DNA from: Temperatibacter marinus
Lineage (GTDB): Bacteria; Pseudomonadota; Alphaproteobacteria; Sphingomonadales; Kordiimonadaceae
Direction of reading: 5' to 3'
Length of the DNA: 64,000 nt
Assembly (NCBI RefSeq): GCF_031598375.1
Contig: NZ_CP123872.1
Span: 1,965,001-2,029,000 of the forward strand
Position numbers and translations under genes: made by a program
Shown: one piece after another, positions 44,120 to 53,246 of the stretch
Position numbering within the stretch: position 1 is the stretch's first letter
How the letters are laid out: each line of letters opens with the position of its first letter
Notes under the pieces: model-generated
What the model saw: only the letters and a program-made list of their open reading frames with translations
What the model was told of the DNA's origin: nothing
Database searches by the model: none

Positions 44120-44917
44120 TTAAAAGGGAAATAGGACGTCAAACACCTGTTGGCCGTAGCGCGGTTGCTGCACGTCACTGAGTTTACCCTTGCCGCCGTA
44201 GAACAAACGTGCTTGGGCGATTTGGGCGTGTAAAATCGTATTAGAAGATGAAATGTCTTCGGGGCGAATAATGCCGGTTAAGATGAGATCGCGGCGTTCA
44301 AAATTGACGACGGTCTCTTGTCTCGCTTGAATAACAAGATTTCCATTAGGAAGGATGTCAGTCACAGTCGCAGCAACACTTAGGTTGATGCTTTCACTTC
44401 GATTGACAGAGCCGTTCCCTGTATATCCACTGCTGGATGATCCTCCGACGAGGGAACTGCTATCGAAAGCGCCTCGTACAGCGGAATTCACAGGAGAAAT
44501 ATTTGCATCACCAGTTTTTGTATAAAGATAGGGGATGGCTTTTTCTAAACCAAAAAAGTTAGGTAAGCCGGCAGATTCGCTTCCAGATCGAGACGTGGTC
44601 GAACTGTTACCGATCTGAGCGCTATCATTAATAGACACATTGACAGTCAGGATGTCGCCCACTCTGCGCGCCCTTTGATCTTTAAAGAAACCACGAGCAC
44701 CCGCACGCCATAAGCTCGTGCCGCGCACTTGTTTTTGCGGAGAAACATCAGCTTTACTCATAGCCAGAGATGGTTCAGTTGCAGGTGCCTTGACATCTTT
44801 GATGGGTGTCATCGCTGGGGCTGTACCAATGTTGGATAATCTATCCACTGCACCGCAGGCACTGAGGGCCAATATCGCAGAGCATAGGACAACTTTTTTG
44901 ACTATAGATCTTTTCAT
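44120..44917 (-). CDS. flgH: flagellar basal body L-ring protein
   Basis: A 265-aa outer-membrane lipoprotein forming the L-ring around the flagellar rod. A lipoprotein signal peptide ends in the lipobox LSAC with Cys21. The family blocks are GTSLWRAGARGFFKDQRARRVGDILTV (in parts), ESINLSVAATVTDILPNGNLVI and GIIRPEDISSSNTI. Last gene of the flgF-flgG-flgA-flgH run, 17 bp after flgA. CAAGGA precedes the ATG. Confidence 0.96.
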   Translation of the reverse strand: MKRSIVKKVVLCSAILALSACGAVDRLSNIGTAPAMTPIKDVKAPATEPSLAMSKADVSPQKQVRGTSLWRAGARGFFKDQRARRVGDILTVNVSINDSAQIGNSSTTSRSGSESAGLPNFFGLEKAIPYLYTKTGDANISPVNSAVRGAFDSSSLVGGSSSSGYTGNGSVNRSESINLSVAATVTDILPNGNLVIQARQETVVNFERRDLILTGIIRPEDISSSNTILHAQIAQARLFYGGKGKLSDVQQPRYGQQVFDVLFPF

Positions 44918-44934
44918 GGGTCGGTCCTTGTTAC

Positions 44935-45963
44935 TTATCGAGAAGCCAGTTTTAAGGGGCGGTTAGGTTGAACCCTAACGCTATTTACGCCGTGGACAAT
45001 TGCTTCGAATGTTTTCTTGCTACGGGTATTTTGAATGATGATAGTCTCTCCTCTCGCGCCGTCTTCCATTGCTTTAGCAGTCATGGAAATGGTAAGAGGC
45101 CCAGTCTTTAAGGTGACGCTGATAAGGTCCCCTTTTTTGATGATCTGAGGGCGCTGGATTGAGGATGTTTGGATAGGCTGATTTGGTCTTAATGTTCGAA
45201 CAGGAGACATGCCGATCAGCTCGCGGTCACTAATAATATAGCGATCTCGAATGGAATTATTCTTAACTTCTTTCCAGGTGATGTCTTCTTGTCTGATCAC
45301 CTCGCCTTTGAGAAGAGCTGCGCTTAGGACGGGAATTTTTGTCATCACATCCACACGACCGTTCACTCTTTTTTGTTTAAAGGCATTCTCTCCCTCAGGA
45401 ATGAGAAGCGTGAGTGAAAAATTGTCTCGGCGTTGATTAAGTTTCAAATTATTAATTTGAACCTCATCCAGAGAGCGTGTGGTGGGGATCATGATATTTT
45501 GACCAAAACCAAAGAGCTGAATGCGGATATTTTCTTCGCCAATCTCATTGTGGATGGCACTATCAATCAAAGGCTGAACATCGTCTTGAGAAAGTTCCAA
45601 GCCGATGCGCGAGATCGTCATTCTGAAAGTATAGTCAGGTTTTGACCAATTTACATTGTTTGTTTTAGCGATTCTCTCAAGCTCATAGCTGCTGACTTTT
45701 TTAACCTGACCAGGCTTAGGAGATTTCATGATGATTTTATCAGGATCTTCCAGCGTATAGGTAAGCTCTTCACCGAAGAGCTGTGCGAGCGTCACAAAAG
45801 AGGTCTCTATCTCTATGGATTCTGCTAAGGCTACGGAAATAGAAGGATCTGAAGTGCTGGCATATGTTGTTGAAGCAGTAACCATAAATCCGCTGGAAAT
45901 AATCCCTGTCGCAAGCGCCAGCTGGTGCAACTTGGTCTTGATATGTACGTGATAGTTAAACAT
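44935..45963 (-). CDS. flgA: flagella basal body P-ring formation protein
   Basis: A 342-aa periplasmic chaperone for P-ring assembly. An N-terminal signal sequence (about residues 10-35) precedes a long N-terminal domain and the C-terminal SAF and beta-clip regions typical of FlgA (LLKGEVIRQEDITWKEV, GMSPVRTLRPNQPIQ, ENTRS-like IIQNTRSKKTFEAIVHG). It is longer than many enteric FlgA proteins (about 220 aa) but similar to alphaproteobacterial ones. It lies between flgG and flgH, and flgI is not in this window. Confidence 0.93.
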   Translation of the reverse strand: MFNYHVHIKTKLHQLALATGIISSGFMVTASTTYASTSDPSISVALAESIEIETSFVTLAQLFGEELTYTLEDPDKIIMKSPKPGQVKKVSSYELERIAKTNNVNWSKPDYTFRMTISRIGLELSQDDVQPLIDSAIHNEIGEENIRIQLFGFGQNIMIPTTRSLDEVQINNLKLNQRRDNFSLTLLIPEGENAFKQKRVNGRVDVMTKIPVLSAALLKGEVIRQEDITWKEVKNNSIRDRYIISDRELIGMSPVRTLRPNQPIQTSSIQRPQIIKKGDLISVTLKTGPLTISMTAKAMEDGARGETIIIQNTRSKKTFEAIVHGVNSVRVQPNRPLKLASR

Positions 45964-46008
45964 CGTTTTATCCTTTAGAATTATGGTTACTGAATTGGGC
46001 TATCGCTC

Positions 46009-46791
46009 TTAACGCATATTATTTGCGGAACTGAGCATCTCATCGGCTGTTCGGATGACTTTTGAATTCAATTCGTAGGCACGTTGAGCAGATATCATGT
46101 CGGTGATCTCTCCAACGGCATTCACATTAGAATTTTCAAGAAATCCCTGAAGAATAGCACCGACGCCGTCCTCAGTTGGATTCCCCGGTAGTGGGGCACC
46201 AGAAGCCTGAGTTTCAACCATCAGACTGCCGCCAACCGATTCTAGGCCGGCTTCGTTGGCAAAGCGTGTCAGTTGAAGCTGACCAACCTGGTTTGGCTGA
46301 ACCTGACCAGCGATCTTTGTATAGACAGTGCCTTGCTCATTAATGCTTACGTCAATAGCGTTGTTAGGGATGTTAATAACAGGCTGAACGATATAGCCTT
46401 CAGTCGTCACAACGCGTCCTTGGTTGTCTACTTGGAAAGAGCCAGCACGTGTGAAAGCCTGGTTTCCGTCTGGGGTTTGGACTTCAAAAAATCCTTTCCC
46501 GTTAATGGCTAGGTCAAATTCATTCCCGGTGCTTTGCAAAGCACCCTGGTCAGAAATTCTATAGATTCCTGCGGTTCTTACACCAACACCAATTTGCACA
46601 CCGGATGGGACAACTGTATCTGTGGAGGAGTTGGATCCGACACGCTCAATATTTTGATAGAGTAGATCTTGGAACTCAGCGCGAGACTTTTTAAAGCTCG
46701 TCGTATTCATGTTGGCAATATTATTTGATATCACCTCGATGTTGCGCTGCTGGGCAAGCATACCTGTCGAGGCTGTACTTAACGCTTTCAT
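46009..46791 (-). CDS. flgG: flagellar basal-body distal rod protein
   Basis: A 260-aa distal rod protein. N-terminal flg_bb_rod motif (MLAQQRNIEVISNNIANMNTTSFKKSRAEF, in parts) and the FlgG-specific NQAFTRAGSF...VTTEGY block, with the C-terminal ISAQRAYELNSKVIRTADEML. AAAGGT is placed 7 bases before the start. Between it and flgF lies an 82-base gap holding a perfect 7-bp hairpin GCTTCAC/GTGAAGC (46818-46835), without a T tract. Confidence 0.97.
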   Translation of the reverse strand: MKALSTASTGMLAQQRNIEVISNNIANMNTTSFKKSRAEFQDLLYQNIERVGSNSSTDTVVPSGVQIGVGVRTAGIYRISDQGALQSTGNEFDLAINGKGFFEVQTPDGNQAFTRAGSFQVDNQGRVVTTEGYIVQPVINIPNNAIDVSINEQGTVYTKIAGQVQPNQVGQLQLTRFANEAGLESVGGSLMVETQASGAPLPGNPTEDGVGAILQGFLENSNVNAVGEITDMISAQRAYELNSKVIRTADEMLSSANNMR

Positions 46792-46874
46792 CTTATTTAC
46801 CTTTCTTTGGTTTTATTGCTTCACGCAGGTGAAGCGGGTTATTTTGGTGACGTTGCACCAAGAATTCTTTCGGC

Positions 46875-47627
46875 TTAGCCGCTTACTTTGGCCAATCTGT
46901 TCAAGCTGTCTTTTCTCATGTCTTCATAAGAATTCGTATTTTTGCCAGATCGTTCATAAGCACGCTGTATATCAATCATTTTCGTGATCTCTTCGATGGC
47001 GTTCACATTTGAACTCTCAATTGCTTTCTGAGTGACTCTTAATTCGTCAGGCTCAGGATCTGCTCCAATTTCATTGGTTCTGTAGAGGGAAGTGCCAAGT
47101 CGCTTCATAGCGCCAAGGTTCTCAAAGATCTTAAAGCCAAGCTTTCCCTTTTCTTCCGCCTGACCATCTACGTTGGTCACAGAGAGGGTGCCGTCTTTGG
47201 CAATAATGATATCGCGCTCTTCTTCTTCGAGTTGAATGGGAGATCCGCTATCGTCTAGAACACGCTCCCCAGATAAGAGGGTGATATAGCGTTCGTTATC
47301 GAGGCTCAATCGGCCATTTCTTGTATATTGAGTGTCGCCATTCTTTCCTTCTACACTGAGGAAGGCTTTACCACTGATAAATATATCGAAATTATTGCCG
47401 GTATTAACCAGGTTCCCTTCTGTCATCGTCCGGGAAACGCCGTAATCGATGACGGAGGCAACTTTGCCTGTAATGGTGCCGGGCGCATCCATAAGATATT
47501 CTTTGAACAGGACCTGCTCTTTCTTGAAGGCGGTCGTATTCATATTAGCAATGTTATGCGCCACAACGTCCATTTTACGTTTAAGCGCAGATCTGTGAGC
47601 AAGACTCACATATAGTGCGGTATCCAT
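46875..47627 (-). CDS. flgF: flagellar basal-body proximal rod protein
   Basis: A 250-aa proximal rod protein with an N-terminal flg_bb_rod motif (KRKMDVVAHNIANMNTTAFK), a central DTQYTRNGRLSLDNERY block and C-terminal IDIQRAYERSGK. It resembles FlgG but has the shorter, divergent middle typical of FlgF. First gene of the flg operon; a sigma-54-type promoter lies 125-140 bases upstream on the same strand. Confidence 0.94.
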   Translation of the reverse strand: MDTALYVSLAHRSALKRKMDVVAHNIANMNTTAFKKEQVLFKEYLMDAPGTITGKVASVIDYGVSRTMTEGNLVNTGNNFDIFISGKAFLSVEGKNGDTQYTRNGRLSLDNERYITLLSGERVLDDSGSPIQLEEEERDIIIAKDGTLSVTNVDGQAEEKGKLGFKIFENLGAMKRLGTSLYRTNEIGADPEPDELRVTQKAIESSNVNAIEEITKMIDIQRAYERSGKNTNSYEDMRKDSLNRLAKVSG

Positions 47628-47754
47628 TTGTATCTCTCCTGCTTACGCAGTTAACCTTAAAAGCTCAATCCAGACTTTGTTGCCGCGACCAGGGTCTTTT
47701 ATTGCCCTTTATTGATGGTTCATGGCTGTGCCTGTTATTGTTGCTTTCAGATAT

Positions 47755-47769
47755 GCATAAGCTGTGCCA
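47755..47769 (-). promoter_or_regulatory. sigma-54-type promoter for flgFGAH
   Basis: On the minus strand TGGCAC (47769-47764), five bases, ATGC (47758-47755). Only one base differs from TGGCAC-N5-TTGC. It is directed toward flgF. Confidence 0.78.
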
Positions 47770-48023
47770 GTTTTTAATATTCAATAAAAACAATGAGTTG
47801 TGATAATTCTGTGCATCAATATCTGAAAAAAATTAGACGACAGGGGGGGAGTGTTGCCCAGCTATAGGTAGAATTGACCGGAGGGCGATGATGTTTTTTC
47901 CTGCTTGACCTTGAGCCTGACGGGAATGCTGTGTATGGGGTAGGGGATATTTATAAATAAGAAAATATGGTAACCCTATCAAAATAAAGCTAGAATCATG
48001 AAAATATTTATGTTTTTATAAGT

Positions 48024-48038
48024 TGGTTCGATATTTGC
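48024..48038 (+). promoter_or_regulatory. sigma-54-type promoter for fliL operon
   Basis: TGGTTC (48024-48029), five bases, TTGC (48035-48038), keeping the invariant GG-N10-GC spacing. It ends 48 bases before the fliL start. Together with the opposite promoter it accounts for the 459-base divergent gap, in which I see no gene. Confidence 0.72.
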
Positions 48039-48086
48039 TTATTAAGTATGAATGTAATTTTGCGACCGCAATAAGAAAGGCAACAG

Positions 48087-48701
48087 ATGTCTGAAGATGA
48101 GCCGATAGGTGAAGCTGAACTAGTCGAAGGACTGGAAAAGAAGAATTTCAGCGGAAAGAAACTTGTTATTATAGGAGGGGCTGTTGTTGTCCTTCTGCTC
48201 ATTGTTTTTGTTGTGATGTCTTTAATGGGCGACGATGATGAGAAGCCTCAAGAGACTGAAGCTGATCGACTGGATAAGCAAGCCCAAGAAACAATTCAAG
48301 CACGCGAAGAGCCTCAAATACAAGAAGTTATTGGTGAATTCAATGTGCCTCTAAGATTGCCGAGTGATAGTGATAATCCCGCAGCCTCAAATGCGGTGGA
48401 CGGGGATGGTGATATTACTGTTCAATTGAACACAGGTGATTCTTCTCAGGCCTACTTGAGTGTCAATGTCACCTTACTTGTGGACCGGGAGCGGTTTAAA
48501 ACACAAATCGAAGAGCAGAAATCTGCCCTCATCATTAGTGAGTTTATTACCTACTTAAGTGAACTCAGATTAGAAGATGTGGAAGGAAGTCGCGGAAAAG
48601 AACGTCTTAAAGAAGAGCTCCTGTCTCGAATTAATCAATCCCTTGCCCCGATAAGAGTGAAAGATGTGTACTTCACTAAATTCCTTGTGAGTGCGGGTTA
48701 G
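48087..48701 (+). CDS. fliL: flagellar basal body-associated protein FliL
   Basis: A 204-aa single-pass inner-membrane protein associated with the stator. Short acidic cytoplasmic N-terminus, a membrane helix (about residues 31-50), an acidic linker, and a periplasmic stomatin-like domain (about 120-204) with FLxxLR-like ITYLSELRLEDVEGSRGKERLKEELLSRIN and the C-terminal VKDVYFTKFLVSAG. It is the first gene of the operon leading to fliM. Confidence 0.92.
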   Translation: MSEDEPIGEAELVEGLEKKNFSGKKLVIIGGAVVVLLLIVFVVMSLMGDDDEKPQETEADRLDKQAQETIQAREEPQIQEVIGEFNVPLRLPSDSDNPAASNAVDGDGDITVQLNTGDSSQAYLSVNVTLLVDRERFKTQIEEQKSALIISEFITYLSELRLEDVEGSRGKERLKEELLSRINQSLAPIRVKDVYFTKFLVSAG

Positions 48702-48741
48702 TTGCAAGAGGGTTGTAGTTGTTTAAAGGACGATACCAAGA

Positions 48742-49890
48742 ATGATCGATGATGACGAAAATGTAGATGATGATGCGTTAGCCGCCGAATGGGAAGCCAT
48801 GGCTGGGGACGACGAGGATGAAGATGTCGATCAGGATGCTATGGCTGCCGAATGGGAAGCTATGGCAGGTGATGATGGCGACACCGGCGGTGGTGAAGGG
48901 GAAGAAGACGATGATGGTAGTACGCCAGGCCGGGTTCTTGATCAGACAGAAATTGACAGCCTTCTTGGATTTGATGGGGACGATGGTTCAGGAGAAACCA
49001 CAGGCATTCATGCCCTAATCAATAGTGCACTTGTCTCTTATGAGAGACTGCCGATGATGGATATTATTTTCGATCGTATGGTCAGAATGATGTCAACCTC
49101 CCTAAGAAATTTTACATCAGATAATATCGAAGTTTCCCTCGACAATATTACCAGTGTTCGTTTTGGTGATTATCTAAACTCCATACCACTGCCGGCAATG
49201 CTTTCGGTTTTCCGCGCAGAAGAATGGGATAATTATGGCCTGATGACAATTGACTCGAGTTTAATCTACTCGATCGTTGATGTGCTTCTAGGCGGGCGCC
49301 GCGGTACAGCTGCTATGCGGATTGAAGGGCGTCCTTATACGACCATTGAACAGACACTGGTTGAGCGTATGGTTTCAGTTGTTTTGAAAGATATGTGTAG
49401 TGCCTTTGAGCCTCTCTCAAAAGTGAATTTTGTCTTTGACCGTCTAGAGACCAATCCACGCTTTGCAACCATTGCACGCCCGCCTAACGCCGCTGTACTC
49501 ATTAAATTGAGAGTGGATATGGAAGATCGAGGCGGTCGGCTTGAAATCCTTTTCCCTTATGCGACTTTAGAGCCTATTCGTGAACTTCTCTTACAGCGGT
49601 TTATGGGGGAAAAGTTTGGCCGAGATTCAATTTGGGAAAGTCATTTGGCTACTGAATTGTGGAAAGCTAATGTGGAATTGAATGCCATTATGGACGAAGA
49701 GACTATGTCTCTGAAGGATGTTATGGATCTCCAGATAGGACAAACGTTGGTGTTCAATAAAACGCCCAATGATGAGGTGGTTATCAAATGCGGCGATGTT
49801 CCAATGTTCAGTGGGTCCATCGGACGGGCGGGTAAGCATGTTGCAATCCAAGTACGCCGGGCTGCAGAAAGACTAGCAACAAAAGAGTAA
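48742..49890 (+). CDS. fliM: flagellar motor switch protein FliM with N-terminal acidic repeats
   Basis: A 382-aa C-ring switch protein. The CheY-binding EIDSLLGF motif is at about residues 70-77, preceded by an acidic extension with a duplicated 15-residue element (DDALAAEWEAMAGDD at 10-24; QDAMAAEWEAMAGDD at 31-45). The CheC-like middle domain follows (about 100-290), then the C-terminal SpoA/FliN-like domain (about 300-380, VMDLQIGQTLVFNK). Known FliM proteins have EIDxLL at the very N-terminus, so the 70-residue extension is notable. AAAGGA precedes the ATG. Confidence 0.94.
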   Translation: MIDDDENVDDDALAAEWEAMAGDDEDEDVDQDAMAAEWEAMAGDDGDTGGGEGEEDDDGSTPGRVLDQTEIDSLLGFDGDDGSGETTGIHALINSALVSYERLPMMDIIFDRMVRMMSTSLRNFTSDNIEVSLDNITSVRFGDYLNSIPLPAMLSVFRAEEWDNYGLMTIDSSLIYSIVDVLLGGRRGTAAMRIEGRPYTTIEQTLVERMVSVVLKDMCSAFEPLSKVNFVFDRLETNPRFATIARPPNAAVLIKLRVDMEDRGGRLEILFPYATLEPIRELLLQRFMGEKFGRDSIWESHLATELWKANVELNAIMDEETMSLKDVMDLQIGQTLVFNKTPNDEVVIKCGDVPMFSGSIGRAGKHVAIQVRRAAERLATKE

Positions 49891-49969
49891 ACCGGTTATA
49901 GTATTGATGAATTTGAGAAATTTGTTAATTTTTCGGTAACCCTAGTTTGTTAGTATAGGAATAGAGAGT

Positions 49970-50425
49970 ATGACTCCGCTTTTGGCTTTGGTGATTGATG
50001 GTGTTCTAGCTGTGCTGCTTATTGCGGCAATTGGTGCTTGCATGGTCGTCTACAAGAAATTGAACGCGATCCGAAGCGGACAGGATGAGATGAAGGCGAT
50101 TGTTCAAGAGCTGAATACGGCTGTCATAGAAGCGCAGCGCAGCGTAGGGCAATTGAAACATACAGCCGTTGAGGTTGAAGAGCAGCTTCAGACACAGGTT
50201 AAAAAGGCCAAAGTGTTATCTGATGAGCTGCTTTTAATCACAGAGGCTGGTAATAATTTGGCCGATCGGATTGAGCAACGATTGACGAAGGAATCTGGAA
50301 AAGGCTCTGATCCGCTGCATACAGTCAGTGAAAAGAGCGAGGCAGATTTATTTGGAAGTCAGCCTAAGAAAAAAGTGAAGTCAGAACAAAAACAATTGCT
50401 AGAAGCTCTAAAAGAAGCGCGCTAG
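49970..50425 (+). CDS. DUF6468 flagellar-locus membrane protein
   Basis: A 151-aa protein with one N-terminal membrane helix (about residues 5-28) followed by a coiled coil (about 35-105) and a lysine-rich tail. This arrangement matches the DUF6468 family, found between fliM and motE in alphaproteobacterial flagellar clusters. Function is unknown; position suggests a stator- or switch-associated role. Starts after AGGAATAGAG. Confidence 0.75.
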   Translation: MTPLLALVIDGVLAVLLIAAIGACMVVYKKLNAIRSGQDEMKAIVQELNTAVIEAQRSVGQLKHTAVEVEEQLQTQVKKAKVLSDELLLITEAGNNLADRIEQRLTKESGKGSDPLHTVSEKSEADLFGSQPKKKVKSEQKQLLEALKEAR

Positions 50426-50467
50426 CCAAAAAGAATTAAACAAGTCTGGATTGGACGAGAGGATAAA

Positions 50468-51133
50468 ATGATGCTGAGTAACGTTAAGCTGTTTCCGACG
50501 TTAATAATTGTATCCCTAATTGCTTTGGTATTGAAGGTTTCAAGTGTATGGACTGGTGTTGAGCTCATGAATGCTCCAGTGGTCGCACAAGAAAATCAGG
50601 AAGAAGATAAGCCTGAGAAAAAAGACGATAAGCCTGCTGCTGACAAAAAAGATGATAATCAACCCGCTGATTTGGATGATATCGTGAATGGGGATGATCT
50701 GTCTTCGACAGAGGAAGATAACATTCTCCAGAAGTTGCGCCAACGAAGCGCTCAGATCGATCAGCGAGAACGTTCAATTGACCTGAAAGAAAAGCTTCTG
50801 TTGAAAGTTGAGCAAGACATTGATTTTAAGATTAAAGATCTTGAACGTATTCGTGGAGAGATCAAAATTCTTCTGGGCGAGTTTGAAAAGCATGAGAAGG
50901 ACAAGTTGAATAAATTGGTAGCTATGTATTCTAATATGAATCCCAAAAGAGCTGCGCCAATTTTTGTTGAGCTTAAGCAAAAGGATTTAGCAACGCTGCT
51001 GAAAGTCGCGAGCAACATGCCCGAGAAGAAATTTTCAAAAATTCTTGAGTTGATGCCTGCATTGCAAGCTTCAGAGCTGACGACAAGCATGGCTGAAATG
51101 GCGAAGCCAGATGCCTCAATTGCATTGCAATAA
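50468..51133 (+). CDS. motE: MotE-family protein (MgtE_N-like)
   Basis: A 221-aa protein with an N-terminal membrane/signal segment (about residues 9-30), an acidic Lys/Asp/Glu-rich linker (about 40-75), a coiled coil (about 85-145) and a C-terminal MgtE_N/FliG-like helical domain (about 150-205, YSNMNPKRAAPIFVELKQKDLATLLKVASNMP in parts). Domain order fits MotE, a periplasmic chaperone for MotC in Rhizobia. In this gene order a partner role with the downstream MotB-like proteins is an inference. Confidence 0.83.
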   Translation: MMLSNVKLFPTLIIVSLIALVLKVSSVWTGVELMNAPVVAQENQEEDKPEKKDDKPAADKKDDNQPADLDDIVNGDDLSSTEEDNILQKLRQRSAQIDQRERSIDLKEKLLLKVEQDIDFKIKDLERIRGEIKILLGEFEKHEKDKLNKLVAMYSNMNPKRAAPIFVELKQKDLATLLKVASNMPEKKFSKILELMPALQASELTTSMAEMAKPDASIALQ

Positions 51134-51158
51134 GTGAGAGTAGGGGCGGGAGTAATAT

Positions 51159-51800
51159 ATGACGGATTCAGTGGTTGATCTTGATGATCGAATTTCAGCA
51201 GTAAAAGAACAATATGGGGAAGAAATTCCTATTGATACTGTTGGGGAAGTCGTTTCTTCACTCGTTTCAGGAACATCTCAAGCCGGCGATATACAGCATA
51301 TTGCAGGTGAGTTGAAGGAGCTCTTAGATTTCATTACCGCGGCTCGCGATGAGTTAGGGTCTATGCGACCTAAGTCTTTATCGGCTGTCGATATTCCCCG
51401 AGCTGCTGATGAACTGTCTGCTGTTGTGGAAAATACAGAAGCTGCTGCTGGGACTGTTATGGACGCTGCTGATACGCTGTCTGAAATTGCCTTTTCAATG
51501 GAGGGAGACCAGGCGGACACTCTAATGAAGCTGTCTACCGATTTGTTTGAGGCAAGTAGTTTTCAGGACATCACCGGCCAGCGTATTAACAAAGTTGCTT
51601 CAACACTTGACCATCTTGAAGATAAATTAATCGCCCTTGCAGAGGCAATCGGGGATGATTACGTGGAAACAGTAGAAGAAGAAGTCTTTGACGAGGGCGG
51701 AGATGTTGTAAATGATGAAGCCCTTCTTCATGGACCACAACTTGATGGAGAAGGTAATTCTCAAGCGGATATTGATGCATTGCTTGCGAGTTTTGATTAA
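51159..51800 (+). CDS. cheZ: protein phosphatase CheZ
   Basis: A 213-aa helical phosphatase of CheY-P. The catalytic motif FQDITGQR gives Asp137 and Gln141 with the CheZ spacing, and the C-terminal QADIDALLASFD is the CheY-binding helix. A long helical hairpin (about residues 45-165) precedes it. GGGAG is placed 6 bases before the ATG. Its location inside the flagellar operon rather than with cheA/cheY is common in Alphaproteobacteria that have CheZ. Confidence 0.92.
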   Translation: MTDSVVDLDDRISAVKEQYGEEIPIDTVGEVVSSLVSGTSQAGDIQHIAGELKELLDFITAARDELGSMRPKSLSAVDIPRAADELSAVVENTEAAAGTVMDAADTLSEIAFSMEGDQADTLMKLSTDLFEASSFQDITGQRINKVASTLDHLEDKLIALAEAIGDDYVETVEEEVFDEGGDVVNDEALLHGPQLDGEGNSQADIDALLASFD

Positions 51801-51850
51801 TCACGCACAGCATGGAATTTTGAATATCTTTTTGAAGGCCGATTAGTCCT

Positions 51851-52579
51851 ATGAAAGAGTTGATGTCACATTCAAATAGAAACATTTCCTCTGAAGAGTC
51901 TGGCGGTAATTCTACGCTGGGCATGTTTTTAGCTCTTTACTTAATTCTATTGGGTTTTTTCATTGTTCTGACGGCTTTGTCAGAGCCTTCTACCAATAAA
52001 TCTTCTGAAGTGATGAAAAGCGTTAATTCTAGCTTTAAAGAGCTCGCCACGGAAACGTCTGGCGAAAAGGTGGCTCAGAATGACTTTCCCGCAGCTCGGG
52101 ACGATAATTTTCTTAGAGCAGTTAATGAACGTTTGAAATCATCCCTGAACATCGAAGGACGTTTTGGTTCAGAAGGTGGAAATGTCCTGCGTGTAGCAAT
52201 CGATGCTGATCAGCTTTTTGCTCGGGGTTCTCTAATTTTGAACAGAGAAAAACAGGCGATTATACAAGATATTCTTGAACCCTTTGAAGCGGCAACACGG
52301 GGATCTAAAGAATTATTCATTCTATACGGCATTGGTACAGGAATTCTGAGTGCAGATGAAACGAGGCCCGATCAATTCGCGGTCATGCGGTCAGAGTCTC
52401 TGAGAAAAACAATTGAGCAAACTCACGGCGGAAAATTAAAATTCACATCAGGATTAGTTAAAGAGAAGAGTAATACTATCTTTTTCGTTTTTCGGCATAA
52501 ACAGCCAGTGAGCCTGAGGCTTTCTGCTCTCTCTGGTTCGGTAATTGAGATTGAGGGGAATACTCATGACTCAGAATGA
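51851..52579 (+). CDS. MotB-like membrane protein lacking the proton-channel aspartate
   Basis: A 242-aa protein with a MotB-like N-terminus: a short cytoplasmic tail, one membrane helix (about residues 25-44, FLALYLILLGFFIVLTALS) and a periplasmic OmpA-like region (about 95-225, with QLFARGSLILNREKQAIIQDIL). The helix has no aspartate at the position where MotB carries its proton-binding Asp, and peptidoglycan-binding residues are poorly conserved. Its 3' end overlaps the next MotB-like gene by 14 bp. It may be a structural or regulatory partner rather than a stator itself. The start could instead be the in-frame ATG at 51863. Confidence 0.7.
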   Translation: MKELMSHSNRNISSEESGGNSTLGMFLALYLILLGFFIVLTALSEPSTNKSSEVMKSVNSSFKELATETSGEKVAQNDFPAARDDNFLRAVNERLKSSLNIEGRFGSEGGNVLRVAIDADQLFARGSLILNREKQAIIQDILEPFEAATRGSKELFILYGIGTGILSADETRPDQFAVMRSESLRKTIEQTHGGKLKFTSGLVKEKSNTIFFVFRHKQPVSLRLSALSGSVIEIEGNTHDSE

Positions 52580-53246
52580 GGAAGATCCTTATGAGAACTC
52601 AGAGGGTTCAGCCTGGACGGTGACCTTTGTTGACCTCATGTCTCTTATGTTGACCTTCTTTGTCCTGCTCTTCTCAATGAATACTGTTCAAAGCGCAGGC
52701 TGGGAGAGTCTTGTGGACTCAATGAAGCAGCAGTTCAGTGTTAAAGAATCTGCGGTTCAAGTCGAAGATGATAGTCGTAAGTCAGCTGTTTCTGAGATCC
52801 GCGGTAAAAATGTTAGGTATTTAGCAACACTCTTTGAAAATAGTTTGAAGGATGATCCTTTGTTTAGGGGCGGATCTTTTGATCTCGTAAACAATCAATT
52901 GGTGATGACAATCCCTGCGGAAAATATTTTTCTTCAATCCGATCATCTTATTTCACCAGACCAAGCGAAGAAATTTATTGAGTTGGGCATAAAATTGGCG
53001 CAATTGCCAAATAACATTATAATTAATGGTATAAGTCCTCAGGATGCTCAATTTCTGGAGCCTTATAGAAACCCAAGTGAAAAGGCAATTGCAATGGCGA
53101 GGTCTGTTGCTGCTGTTTTCGATAATAGAGGGGTTAAAGGGGCGATGACCATAATTGGCCGAGAAGAAAGATCTGGATCGAAAGAGCGGATTGAAATTAA
53201 AGTTCTGGACGAAGGTGTGAAGCGAGGTATTTATGAAATACTTTAA
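52566..53246 (+). CDS. MotB-like protein with channel aspartate
   Basis: A 226-aa protein. The membrane segment (about residues 17-40) reads WTVTFVDLMSLMLTFFVLLFSM, whose Asp corresponds to the MotB proton-binding residue in ADFMTLLMxFFxxM. The periplasmic part is short and OmpA-like (ENIFLQSDHLISPDQAKKFIELG). I start at ATG 52566 (GAGGGG upstream). It overlaps the genes on both sides by 14 bp each. The motA partner is not in this window. MotB family is well supported by the helix; whether it forms the stator is inferred. Confidence 0.75.
   Translation: MTQNEEDPYENSEGSAWTVTFVDLMSLMLTFFVLLFSMNTVQSAGWESLVDSMKQQFSVKESAVQVEDDSRKSAVSEIRGKNVRYLATLFENSLKDDPLFRGGSFDLVNNQLVMTIPAENIFLQSDHLISPDQAKKFIELGIKLAQLPNNIIINGISPQDAQFLEPYRNPSEKAIAMARSVAAVFDNRGVKGAMTIIGREERSGSKERIEIKVLDEGVKRGIYEIL

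Noticed and set aside
46818-46835. Hairpin between flgF and flgG as terminator
   Set aside because: The stem is perfect but no T tract follows on the minus strand, and flgG continues the operon. It is more likely an mRNA-stability element, if functional.
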